A DNA stretch of 64,000 nt, taken from positions 1,612,001 through 1,676,000 of the forward strand of contig NC_015172.1 in assembly GCF_000190635.1 (NCBI RefSeq). Reading direction: 5' to 3'. Below, in pieces: positions 27,500 to 35,535 of the stretch. Numbering within the stretch: position 1 is the stretch's first letter; each line of letters begins with the position of its first letter. The position numbers were made by a program, and so were the translations under genes. This stretch comes from Syntrophobotulus glycolicus DSM 8271. GTDB lineage: Bacteria; Bacillota; Desulfitobacteriia; Desulfitobacteriales; Syntrophobotulaceae. Below the pieces are notes generated by a model, which was given only the letters and a program-made list of their open reading frames with translations, searched no databases and had not been told where the DNA came from.

Positions 27500-28663
27500 A
27501 TGAATACAATCCAAATAAAACTTCTTAATTTAATAAATTCCGCAGTAAATGGTCAAAAGATTAAATCCGATTTGTTTCATAACGTAAATCAGAGTGAGCT
27601 ATTGAATTTAGCAATGGAACAGAAAGTTTCGGCCTATTTATATACACTAGTCGGAAAAAAATTTGATGTTGGACTATTGGATGAGAAGATAAAAGAAGAA
27701 TGGAAGAAATCTACAGTGATGATCGCAGTTCAGCAATTATCTATGTTTGCACAGATAAACAATATCATAGGATTGTTTAAAGCGAAAGGAACACCTGCAA
27801 TTGCACTAAAAGGTATTGTTCTTAAACAGCTTTATCCGCAGCCCGAGCTTCGAAGTATGTGTGATCTTGATCTATTAGTTAAAATAGAAGATATCCCAAA
27901 AGCAATTGAACTGATGAAGAGCTTTGGTTATCAAATCCCCCCAGGTTTTGATGTGAATGATCCTGGACATATGCATATTGAAATGTATAAATTAGGGTAT
28001 ATTACTGTAGAACTTCATAAAACGCTTTGGAATCCACGTTATATGAAAAAAAGAAATAACCCGTTTCCATTAGAACGTATTTGGGACAATGTTCGCGTTA
28101 TAGAGATCGGAGGCATACAATTAACAGCTTTATCACTTGAGGATGAGTATATAAATATGGTAATACACTTAGCTACTCATCTTATTTATTCTGGATGTAA
28201 TCTCAGGCAACTTTGTGATTTTGTTTTGTTTTTTAATACCTATTATGATAATCTGGATTTTCATTACATTGATTCTACTATAACGTCAATAGAGCTTTTC
28301 AAGTTTTATCAATATCTTCTTCTTACTTGTCATTTATTTTTTGGATTAGAAATATCCTTAAACAGCAATTTAGATGATAATTTGCCCGAAATGCTCATGA
28401 ATGATATTTTTACTAGTATGAACAAGACAACCGATACGGAAAGTTGGTTAAAACTTACCGGGCGTTATCCTTTTTACCGCAATAATCAATTGTTTTTTCC
28501 TTTTGTTTTTATGATAGAAATAGGGAGGCAATGGATTAAATATAGAAAAAATTTATTACGTAGTATATATTGCGCCAAAGAATCTTTTAAAAAATTTAAT
28601 GCAAGAGCCAAATTGCTAAAAAATATTGGGCTACATGTAAAAATCAATAAAAAGTTCAAATAA
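27500..28663 (+). CDS. Nucleotidyltransferase family protein (NTP_transf_5-like)
   Basis: 387 residues from the ATG at 27500, with GGAGAAGG just upstream; an earlier TTG at 27476 lacks a site. The core (FKAKGTPAIALKGIVLKQLY, ELRSMCDLDLLVKIEDIPKA, MHIEMYKLGYITVELHKTLW) has the lysine-glycine and paired D-x-D motif of the uncharacterised nucleotidyltransferase family PF14907. These proteins occur in polysaccharide clusters and also in lasso peptide clusters of Firmicutes. It is the last gene of the operon, facing a shared terminator. The substrate is unknown. Confidence 0.75.
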   Translation: MNTIQIKLLNLINSAVNGQKIKSDLFHNVNQSELLNLAMEQKVSAYLYTLVGKKFDVGLLDEKIKEEWKKSTVMIAVQQLSMFAQINNIIGLFKAKGTPAIALKGIVLKQLYPQPELRSMCDLDLLVKIEDIPKAIELMKSFGYQIPPGFDVNDPGHMHIEMYKLGYITVELHKTLWNPRYMKKRNNPFPLERIWDNVRVIEIGGIQLTALSLEDEYINMVIHLATHLIYSGCNLRQLCDFVLFFNTYYDNLDFHYIDSTITSIELFKFYQYLLLTCHLFFGLEISLNSNLDDNLPEMLMNDIFTSMNKTTDTESWLKLTGRYPFYRNNQLFFPFVFMIEIGRQWIKYRKNLLRSIYCAKESFKKFNARAKLLKNIGLHVKINKKFK

Positions 28664-28665
28664 AC

Positions 28666-28711
28666 AAATAGGTTAATCAGGTACAATCAATGTCGCCTAA
28701 TTAACCTATTT
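28666..28711. terminator. Terminator between convergent operon end and glycosidase gene
   Basis: AAATAGGTTAAT (28666-28677) and ATTAACCTATTT (28700-28711) form a perfect 12-bp stem. T-richness after it is moderate on both strands, fitting a bidirectional terminator. Confidence 0.65.
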
Positions 28712-28732
28712 CGATATTATTGAATCGATACC

Positions 28733-30277
28733 TCAGTTTGTTATCTCAGAAGCTATTGTAAATCCGGTTCCTGTCTTGTCTATCGAATCAGGGATCAAAG
28801 CGTCTAATACCTCAAGACGGAACATGCCTTTCCATGGAGCAAATACGCCGAAGCCCGCATTGAATTCCCAATAAGTCCATGAAATGTTTCGTTCTTCTGC
28901 TGTTTCGCGTACAAAATCTGTCCATATGGCTCTATCATCGGAAGGGGCTAAGTTATAAACACCGAATTCGTCCAATATAACCGGCCTATTGTTAGTTACA
29001 GCCCAATCCGCAACTAAATCAAATAGATCAGAAATCGCATACTTTTCTTTAACGGTCCCTGACCACGGGACTCCTTTTTGGCTCTTCAAACTGTCGAAAA
29101 TCCAATCAGTTCCTTGGTGGGTAAATGCTATAGGCTCATAGAAGTGTATGGAAACAATAAGATGGCGGTCGTTTTCAGGAAGCTCAAGCATATTGACACT
29201 TCGAACTCCGCTCCAGCGGGTATGCGGTACAATTAGGTTTCTTGTTGGATTTGTTTCCCTGATTATGGACAAGGACTTCTGAAGGATTGAATTTAACTTC
29301 TCTGATCCAATATACCAGTCAGGTTCGTCTAATATTTGAAAATATAAATTATCGGAATACTGGCTGTAACGGTTGGATAGCTGTGTCCAAAAAGCAAAAT
29401 AACGTTCCTCGTCTAATTTTTTGTTTGTTCCTTCAGTCAAAATTGGATAGTTATGGAGATCTAGAATAACATTTAAGTCCTTAGCCAGTGCTTGTGCAAT
29501 GGCTAAATCAACTAACTCCAAATAGTCTTCGTTGATCGTATAGGGTGCCGTCTCCAAAGATTGATCGTTCAGTTTTATGGGTAAACGGATATGATCGAAA
29601 CCGCTGTTTCTTATTAGATCCAAATTTGATTGATTTAAGGTATTATTACCTTCTTTTAAAGTGCTGAGAGAAGTTGTATAGCTCACACCCTTACGTAGTC
29701 CTGGTACGGTTGGGCATGTCTTAACCTCATCCGATTTAATCCTAATAGCGTCGATCCAGAGAGAACCAGATTGTCCATGTTCTGTTTCCAGATCAAAACC
29801 ATAGCTGGAAAATGGAGCATTGCCCTCTGGATCAACCCGATAAGATAAATTAAACCATTTTCCTCTGACTAACCCTTCATCATTATGAAACCAAGACTCA
29901 TCTCGATTTCCCTCAGAATCAATTGAATAAAAATATATGCGATTCAGATTCGAGCTTTTGGGGATAAATATCCAGTATTCTATACGATCTCCAGGATTTA
30001 TAGTTTCTGGCTCAGGGCCGGTAATGACATATTTGGTTGAGCCGGAATATTCAATCCTAAGAGATTGTTTCCCTTCATAAGCTTTAGCTGTGTCAGTCTG
30101 TAGTGTACAGCTTCCGACATTCTCCTGAAGAATAGCGCTTCCACTCCATCCATCAGTCTGCCCGGATTCGAACGAATAAGAGAAAGCTGTTAAACTAAAA
30201 ACGTTTTGAGGATAAACACTTAATGAAAGGGCAGCGATCAATATAAAAACCGTTAACTTTTGAAAAAATCTTTTCAT
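28733..30277 (-). CDS. Secreted GH5-family glycosidase with N-terminal carbohydrate-binding-like domain
   Basis: 514 residues from the ATG at 30277, which has GGAGG seven bases upstream; an ATG at 30292 overlaps that site. A signal peptide (about 1-30) is followed by a jelly-roll-like domain (about 30-185, FESGQTDGWSGSA to GSLWIDAIRI) and a GH5 cellulase-type barrel (about 195-490). The proposed acid/base is Glu318 in FQILDEPDW and the nucleophile Glu437 in PVILDEFGVY. The usual GH5 Asn before the acid/base (NEP) is Asp here. It should act outside the cell on a beta-glycan, perhaps the adjacent exopolysaccharide (inference). Two c-di-GMP riboswitches lie in its leader. Confidence 0.88.
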   Translation of the reverse strand: MKRFFQKLTVFILIAALSLSVYPQNVFSLTAFSYSFESGQTDGWSGSAILQENVGSCTLQTDTAKAYEGKQSLRIEYSGSTKYVITGPEPETINPGDRIEYWIFIPKSSNLNRIYFYSIDSEGNRDESWFHNDEGLVRGKWFNLSYRVDPEGNAPFSSYGFDLETEHGQSGSLWIDAIRIKSDEVKTCPTVPGLRKGVSYTTSLSTLKEGNNTLNQSNLDLIRNSGFDHIRLPIKLNDQSLETAPYTINEDYLELVDLAIAQALAKDLNVILDLHNYPILTEGTNKKLDEERYFAFWTQLSNRYSQYSDNLYFQILDEPDWYIGSEKLNSILQKSLSIIRETNPTRNLIVPHTRWSGVRSVNMLELPENDRHLIVSIHFYEPIAFTHQGTDWIFDSLKSQKGVPWSGTVKEKYAISDLFDLVADWAVTNNRPVILDEFGVYNLAPSDDRAIWTDFVRETAEERNISWTYWEFNAGFGVFAPWKGMFRLEVLDALIPDSIDKTGTGFTIASEITN

Positions 30278-30292
30278 TTTTGAAACCTCCAT

Positions 30293-30366
30293 CTTTGGTA
30301 GCTGGCTGCCATGTTACAGGCCCTTTAGCTTTGCGTCGCTGCTTTTCAGCAGGTTTGCCATTGTCA
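30293..30366 (-). ncRNA. c-di-GMP-I riboswitch (GEMM), copy proximal to the GH5 gene
   Basis: Read on the minus strand it has, in order, the class I core GGCAAACC, a CTGCT-GAAA-AGCAG hairpin with GNRA tetraloop, GACGCAAAGC, GGGCCT and GGCAGCCAGCTACC. These are the signature blocks of the c-di-GMP-I aptamer. Its 3' end is about 8 bases from the GGAGG ribosome site of the GH5 gene, which suggests control of translation initiation, although a terminator role is not excluded. Confidence 0.93.
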
Positions 30367-30401
30367 GTATTGAGCTTCAAAGAGAAAACAAAAAAAACTA
30401 A

Positions 30402-30475
30402 CTTTGGTAGCTGGCTGCCATGTTACAGGCCCTTTAGCTTTGCGTCGCTGCTTTTCAGCAGGTTTGCCATTGTCA
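30402..30475 (-). ncRNA. c-di-GMP-I riboswitch (GEMM), upstream copy
   Basis: A 74-base block identical to the copy at 30293-30366, repeated with a 109-base period. On the minus strand it comes first in the transcript. The linker after it carries a run of eight T (plus-strand A-run around 30390-30397), so this copy may have its own terminator-like output. Tandem aptamers of this class are known in other bacteria and can sharpen or combine responses. Confidence 0.92.
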
Positions 30476-30663
30476 ATAATAGTTTTAAACAAAAATACGC
30501 TTTCCTATTACAAAAATAGCATATTATTCTCATATAGTAAAGACTTTCCTAGGATAATTTCATAAAAATATAAAAAATGAGTCAATTTGGGGATTCATAG
30601 CTTTTTTAGCCCGAATATCTTGTTTTTGGCGAATTATTATTCCATTAGTAATGGTTCCTGTTC

Positions 30664-30670
30664 TTTTATT
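30664..30670. repeat. Left 7-bp target-site duplication of the IS21 element
   Basis: TTTTATT lies directly outside the left IS end and is repeated at 33109-33115 directly outside the right end. Confidence 0.8.
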
Positions 30671-30722
30671 TGTAAGCAGTCAAGCAAAATACAGAGTTTT
30701 TCGCCACAAAGTGCAGAGTTTT

Positions 30723-31454
30723 TCAGGTAATGCTTTTGCGGTGCTCTAAGCGGTAACTGTTGCCCGTCATGTTGAGGATCTCGCAGCGGTGAATCAGACG
30801 GTCTAGGATAGCGGTTGTAATGGTCGCATCGCCAAGGAACTCGGCCCACTCGTCAAACCCTTTGTTGGATGTAATAATCAGCGAAGTGCGCTCGGCCATG
30901 GAAGATACAAAGCTAAAGAACAGATTGGCCTCTGCTGGCGAGAGCGGCATAAAACCCACTTCATCAACAATTACCAGCGCAGCCTTGCTTAGATATTTGA
31001 GCCGCCGTTTGCTGGCCCCGGAGATTTCGGCCGTCTTGAGAATCTTCATCAGGTTGTCTAAGGTTTCAAAGGCCACCGCATAGCCCAAGTCCAGCCCCTT
31101 CACAGCCAGGGACAGAGCAAGATGTGTTTTTCCAACGCCGGGAGGCCCCAGAAAACAAACGTTGTACGCTTGCTCAACCCAAGTCATATCGCTCAGTCGC
31201 AGCATCTGCTCCTTGGAAACACTGCGCTGGAATCCAAAGTCAAACGAATCCATGGTTTTCTCAGCCGGTAAGTTGGCTCTGCGGCAGCGCAACAGATTTT
31301 GCTTTTGTATCCGAAGCCGTTGCTGTTCCTGCAAAAACAGCTCTACGCTTTCCACGGGGGTCAAGGTGTTCTTCCCAGCAAAAAGTGCTTCAAAATCTAT
31401 GGGGTTCATGCGCAAGTCGGAAAGCAGTCCACTTACCCGGTCAATGGGGCGCAT
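30723..31454 (-). CDS. istB: IS21 transposition helper ATPase IstB
   Basis: 243 residues. The AAA+ ATPase has Walker [18 protein letters not shown] and Walker [16 protein letters not shown], followed by sensor [13 protein letters not shown]. IstB binds DNA non-specifically and helps IstA capture target DNA. Its ATG overlaps the istA stop by one base (TAATG), so it is translationally coupled. No frameshift is seen; the element may be active. Confidence 0.95.
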   Translation of the reverse strand: MRPIDRVSGLLSDLRMNPIDFEALFAGKNTLTPVESVELFLQEQQRLRIQKQNLLRCRRANLPAEKTMDSFDFGFQRSVSKEQMLRLSDMTWVEQAYNVCFLGPPGVGKTHLALSLAVKGLDLGYAVAFETLDNLMKILKTAEISGASKRRLKYLSKAALVIVDEVGFMPLSPAEANLFFSFVSSMAERTSLIITSNKGFDEWAEFLGDATITTAILDRLIHRCEILNMTGNSYRLEHRKSIT

Positions 31455-32962
31455 TATTTAGCACCTCCCGCCTTGGCATAGACGCTAAGGGAGCGCTTTT
31501 GCGTTGTCACATGGTATTTTGCACTGCTCACCGGAAGGAGCAGCGCTGGCGGTTCGGGCTGTTTAGGGACCCTGTGCTCCAGATAGCCTTTTATGTAGTT
31601 GGCACTGTAGAGTTTGCTGTCATGACAAAAATCAGCCGCTTCCAGGACAGCCTCAATACCATACTGGTCGCAGAGTGTGTGGATCAGTTTAAACTGGTCT
31701 CTGGCATACCGGGATTTCTCGGTACGGATCTCCTGGAGGAAATCATCCGCCTTGCCAAGCAGAAGCACGCCTAGTGCAGCTTGCATCTGATCCAGGGAAC
31801 TGGTCCTATCGCGTTGGTGGCTTGTACTTTGGATAAGCAGACCTCTCCCGCTGGAAAGGCGGTGCTCGCAGATTGGCTCTCCAAAAACCGTCTGGATGAA
31901 TAACATGCCGTCCTTAGGCACAATGCAAACCTCTTTCTGCCTGTTGTAAGTGCCAAGCGGAACGGAATATCGGTTGCTGTCATAAAGAATGGTATTGTCC
32001 TTGCGGACCGTTCTGCAAAGGGTGGCGCCATGAGTTTCTGCGCACTCGACCAGTGGACGCAGGTGTTCCCGTTCTTCGGCAAAGACTTCCGCAGGAACGC
32101 GCTTGGTTGTTCCGTGGATTTTGGCATTGGCGGTACGTTCCAGCCAATCCAGGCAGCTGCTGTTTAGGATATCATCATCCACGTAGAGTCGGTTTTCCAG
32201 GAAATTGCCCTTCACATATTTTACGGTGCTTTCTATCTTGCCTTTGCTTTCCGGGTCGGCGCCACGGCACATATAAATGCTCAGTTTGCATTCCTGCCGG
32301 AGTTTTTCAAACTCATAGGTATGGATGATATCGCCAGCATTTTCTGCCACACAAACGATACTGTCCTGGTCTAAGACCAGTTCTTGCGGGATTCCCCCCA
32401 TATACCGAAAGCAGTGGTGGCAGGCTCGCACTAAATCGGTAGCGGCGTAGGGGCGACTCTGCAGCTCGGCATATTTAAAACGGGAGTGGGCCAGAACAAA
32501 GGCGGCTGTATAGACCTTGGTGCGGCCACTGCCTACGTTTTTCAACCACTTCTCGCCAAAATCCACTTGCAGCTGCTGCCCCATGGGCAATTCCGGAACG
32601 GCTGCATAGTCTCGTGGATTGGGGGCTTTGCGGAGATCATACGTGTTGCGCAGGTCTTTCACATATCGGGAGACCGTGCGTTCGCTAAAGGTCGCTTTGT
32701 AGTGTTCTTTTAACCAATCACAAACCTGAGCCGCACTCAGTGTGGGATAATCCCGCAGCCAGCAGACGATGGTGTCCTGGTAATCGTCCAGCAGTCTGAC
32801 CTTGCACACGCTGGCTGTGTTGGTTTCATACTCATCTACGGTCATCTTCCAATAGCGGTCCACCGTTCTCCAGTTAAGGCCAAGGCTTTTTGCCACGGCA
32901 TCTTTTCGGAATCCTTGTTCTTTGAGTTGCTGTATTTTACTATACACAGAATATCCCTTCAT
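31454..32962 (-). CDS. istA: IS21 family transposase IstA
   Basis: 502 residues. An N-terminal helix-turn-helix ([20 protein letters not shown] and following) precedes a DDE integrase core with Asp in [12 protein letters not shown], Asp in [12 protein letters not shown] and Glu in [15 protein letters not shown], and a C-terminal beta-barrel-like region ([13 protein letters not shown]). IstA cuts and joins the IS ends. The full frame is intact. Confidence 0.95.
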   Translation of the reverse strand: MKGYSVYSKIQQLKEQGFRKDAVAKSLGLNWRTVDRYWKMTVDEYETNTASVCKVRLLDDYQDTIVCWLRDYPTLSAAQVCDWLKEHYKATFSERTVSRYVKDLRNTYDLRKAPNPRDYAAVPELPMGQQLQVDFGEKWLKNVGSGRTKVYTAAFVLAHSRFKYAELQSRPYAATDLVRACHHCFRYMGGIPQELVLDQDSIVCVAENAGDIIHTYEFEKLRQECKLSIYMCRGADPESKGKIESTVKYVKGNFLENRLYVDDDILNSSCLDWLERTANAKIHGTTKRVPAEVFAEEREHLRPLVECAETHGATLCRTVRKDNTILYDSNRYSVPLGTYNRQKEVCIVPKDGMLFIQTVFGEPICEHRLSSGRGLLIQSTSHQRDRTSSLDQMQAALGVLLLGKADDFLQEIRTEKSRYARDQFKLIHTLCDQYGIEAVLEAADFCHDSKLYSANYIKGYLEHRVPKQPEPPALLLPVSSAKYHVTTQKRSLSVYAKAGGAK

Positions 32963-33108
32963 TTCTCACAGCCTCCATCCTCAGCCTGTCTCCATTGTAT
33001 CAGCTGGCTGAAAACTGTGTAGTTGTTGGCGAAAAACTGTGTACTTTGTGGCGAGAAAGTCTGTAGTTCTATTGGCTTAAAACTCTGTACTTTAGTTTAC
33101 CATTTACA

Positions 33109-33115
33109 TTTTATT
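33109..33115. repeat. Right 7-bp target-site duplication of the IS21 element
   Basis: TTTTATT, an exact copy of 30664-30670. The AT-rich stretch from here to 33358 holds a TATAAT at 33261-33266 that may serve capA; I see no gene in it. Confidence 0.8.
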
Positions 33116-33358
33116 TCTTCTTGCCAAAATTTTGTACTAAAAATTGACGTTTTTGGCATTTCCTTTTGCTCCATATTTATAGTGTATTATATGGCTATTT
33201 TGCTCAGAAAAGTTTAAATTATTCAATTAAAGAAGTATAGTAAAATTATGTTTATTCTTATATAATTATACACAAGTTATATCTTTGATAGACAGTAGTG
33301 TGTAATGTTTGGATATGACTCGAGAAAAACACTATTTTATTGAAAGGAAAAAAACGAG

Positions 33359-34030
33359 ATGGAGATCAGACGATTGTTATATTCGATAATTCATAAGTGG
33401 TGGTTAATTTTATTTTTTGTTATAATAAGCGGGGGAATAGGATATTATTTGAATATATTTTCAAACCAGCCGATGTACGGAGCTGACACCACACTTTTTG
33501 TTTTGAACCGGGAAAAAGTGGAGGCTGGACAAGCTTTGAGTTCTCAGGATTTGGTATTTGGTCAAGAATTGGTTAAACAGTATTCGGAAATTTTTTATAG
33601 CAGGTCTGTTATTTCAGAAACATCAAATAAACTTGCTGAGTACAATATTTCACCAGAGATGCTTGCTTCAATGGTTACTATATCCAGTCAAAAAGATTCA
33701 AACATATTGACAGTTCATGCAGTTTCCTTTGATCCTGAAGTTGCTGCGATAACTGCAAATGCTATGGCGGAAGAATTTACAGCAATGATACGTGACCTTA
33801 CGAAAAGTGATTATATTAGCATTTTGGATCAAGCACAGGTTGCACAATATCCGATGCCAAATAATGGTGTTCAAAAAACCTTTATTTGGCTTATGGCCGG
33901 GTTGGTTATTGCTTGCGGTATTATCTATATCATTGAATACCTTAATACAACCGTACGTTCAGCAGAAGAGATCGAAAGTCAATTGAGTCTGCGTGTAATT
34001 GGAATTATTCCGGAACACGATATCCGCTGA
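33359..34030 (+). CDS. Polysaccharide co-polymerase / kinase activator (CapA, Wzz-type)
   Basis: 223 residues. Two membrane segments (about 15-35 and 175-195) enclose an outer Wzz domain (PMYGADTTLFVLNREKVEAG through VSFDPEVAAITANAMAEEF), with a proline-rich motif before the second segment (QYPMPNNG) and a short cytosolic tail. In Gram-positives this protein sets chain length and activates the separate tyrosine kinase encoded next (gap 14 bases). GGAAAAAAACGAG precedes the ATG; the ribosome site is weak. Confidence 0.9.
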   Translation: MEIRRLLYSIIHKWWLILFFVIISGGIGYYLNIFSNQPMYGADTTLFVLNREKVEAGQALSSQDLVFGQELVKQYSEIFYSRSVISETSNKLAEYNISPEMLASMVTISSQKDSNILTVHAVSFDPEVAAITANAMAEEFTAMIRDLTKSDYISILDQAQVAQYPMPNNGVQKTFIWLMAGLVIACGIIYIIEYLNTTVRSAEEIESQLSLRVIGIIPEHDIR

Positions 34031-34044
34031 AGGAGGAAAGAAAT

Positions 34045-34803
34045 ATGCAATTGAAAACTTTCAATGTGTATGATAATGAGAATAAAGCTGTTCAAGATGC
34101 TTATGATATGCTCACGGCAAAAATACACATTAACAATAGTCTTAAAAAACAAAAATCGTTTGTTTTGATAAGCTGCAGACCGGAAGAGGGGAAAACTTCG
34201 CTGGCCATCAGTCTTTCCATTTCAATGGCTCATTCGGGCTGGAAGGTACTTCTTGTTGATGCAGATATGCGTAAACCACCTGCGGCCAAGAGGCTGAATC
34301 AAGAATTTCAATTGGGTTTGTCCGATTACCTGACAGGAAAAATAGAATTCAGCGAGGCGCTTAGCGAAACGAATATTACAAATCTCACTTATCTGTCTTG
34401 TGGTTTGGAGCAAAGCAATCCGGTTGAATTATTATGTTCTTCTCGTTTTCAGGAACTGATAGAACAAGCGCAAAGCGATTATGACTTTGTGCTTTTTGAC
34501 ACTCCGGCTCTTGAAAGTGTCGTCGATGGAGCTATCGTCGCTTCGAAGGTTGATGCGTCTTTAATGGTGGTAGAAATGGGCTCGACAAAAATGAAAAGTG
34601 TAACTCGTGCCAAAGAACAGCTGGAAAGTATAAATGCGGTTATTTTAGGTGTGGTATTAAATAAAGTGAAAAAACATGATTATAAAAGATATTATGGTTC
34701 CTACAATTATTTTTTAAACACCAAGCGATCTTTCATAAAACGCCGTAAGAAAAAGTATGTGCCATTAGATAGTGGGACAACGGAGCATGTATTAAAAGCT
34801 TAA
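34045..34803 (+). CDS. CpsD/CapB family tyrosine-protein kinase
   Basis: 252 residues. It is a BY-kinase with Walker A SCRPEEGKTSLAISLS (about 43-58), Walker A' VLLVDADMRKPP (about 71-82) and Walker B YDFVLFDTPAL (about 146-156). A tyrosine cluster near the C-terminus (HDYKRYYGSYNYF) is the likely autophosphorylation site. With CapA it regulates polysaccharide polymerisation and export. AAGGAGG precedes the ATG. The Walker A consensus is slightly unusual (RPEEGKTS rather than GPGEGKST), as in several Firmicute relatives. Confidence 0.92.
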   Translation: MQLKTFNVYDNENKAVQDAYDMLTAKIHINNSLKKQKSFVLISCRPEEGKTSLAISLSISMAHSGWKVLLVDADMRKPPAAKRLNQEFQLGLSDYLTGKIEFSEALSETNITNLTYLSCGLEQSNPVELLCSSRFQELIEQAQSDYDFVLFDTPALESVVDGAIVASKVDASLMVVEMGSTKMKSVTRAKEQLESINAVILGVVLNKVKKHDYKRYYGSYNYFLNTKRSFIKRRKKKYVPLDSGTTEHVLKA

Positions 34804-34840
34804 TCGCGGCTGGGAAAATTCAATTATGAGTCAGTCGTGC

Positions 34841-34892
34841 CGAGGATTCATGAAGTCGCCTTATTATCGGCTGAGGCGACCTCGTTTTTTTA
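34841..34892 (+). terminator. Terminator after the kinase gene
   Basis: GTCGCCT (34855-34861) pairs with AGGCGAC (34874-34880), with outer CGAGG (34841-34845) able to pair with CCTCG (34880-34884), followed by seven T (34885-34891). It lies 11 bases upstream of the VanZ start. Confidence 0.75.
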
Positions 34893-34903
34893 TTGAGGTA
34901 ACG

Positions 34904-35440
34904 ATGGGAAAACTAATAAAAAGGAATTTCTTAAATAAGAGAATGATTTTGATTGTTGTTTTATTTTCCTTATTGATTTCACTGGTTGTTGTCTCATGGG
35001 AATTAAGTGCTGAAAATGGAGAACAGTCCAATCAAGTCAGTCAGCAAATTGCTGAGAAAGTAGAAAATTGCCTGGGAAAGCATTTTCCAATAGATCCAAG
35101 CGATACTTTTTGGAGAGTAACCTTTAATCTGGTATTACGCAAAGCTGCTCATTTTGTAGAATATTTTGCTATTGGCACAGTGATGTGCGCGATGTTGAAT
35201 GTCATAAGCCGGAAAGTTTTTCCGGCTGCTTCAATATCGGTTTTGCTTTGCCTGATGATGGCCCTTACGGATGAGTACCACCAAATGTTTACAATGCGCA
35301 AACCGAGGTTATTCGATGTATATATTGATGCAACGGGAGCATTGGCGGGTGTACTAATTGTCAGCATCTTTTTTGGGGTATTCAATTATATCAGTCATTT
35401 AAAAAACCGCATAAAAGAGTATGAGGAAAAAGAGATCTGA
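34904..35440 (+). CDS. VanZ family membrane protein
   Basis: 178 residues from the ATG at 34904, with GAGG five bases upstream; the longer frame from 34826 runs through the terminator. Membrane segments follow RMILIVVLFSLLISLVVVSW, then VLRKAAHFVEYFAIGTVMCAM, the KxxHFxEY-type VanZ signature, and DEYHQMFTMRKPRLFDVYID with the conserved D-E-x-x-Q and R-x-x-x-x-D motifs. VanZ proteins give low-level teicoplanin resistance in enterococci; their general role is unclear. It depends on read-through of the terminator or its own promoter. Confidence 0.87.
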   Translation: MGKLIKRNFLNKRMILIVVLFSLLISLVVVSWELSAENGEQSNQVSQQIAEKVENCLGKHFPIDPSDTFWRVTFNLVLRKAAHFVEYFAIGTVMCAMLNVISRKVFPAASISVLLCLMMALTDEYHQMFTMRKPRLFDVYIDATGALAGVLIVSIFFGVFNYISHLKNRIKEYEEKEI

Positions 35441-35535
35441 GCGGGGTGCCAATAGGTAAAAATAATGGTCCTTCTAAATAATTATTTGGGAAAGCAGGCA
35501 GAACCACAAAAAGTTGGAAAAGCGCGGTGAAAATC

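Larger units (their letters stand above)
30671..33108 (-). mobile_element. Complete IS21-family insertion sequence
   Basis: 2438 bp. The ends align without gaps as inverted repeats beginning TG: left TGTAAGCAGTCAAGCAAAAT (30671 onward) against right, read inward, TGTAAATGGTAAACTAAAGT (from 33108), both then continuing TACAGAGTTTT. Internal repeats of the ACAGAGTTTTTCGCC type recur near both ends, as expected for IstA-binding sites of IS21. istA and istB are intact and overlap. A 7-bp target duplication flanks the element, so insertion was a single clean transposition event. It sits between the GH5 gene and the capAB genes and breaks no recognisable gene. Confidence 0.9.

Noticed and set aside
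31124-31774. Plus-strand open frame of 216 codons inside the IS21 genes
   Set aside because: It spans the istA/istB junction in the antisense direction and has no recognisable domain; both IS genes are intact on the minus strand.
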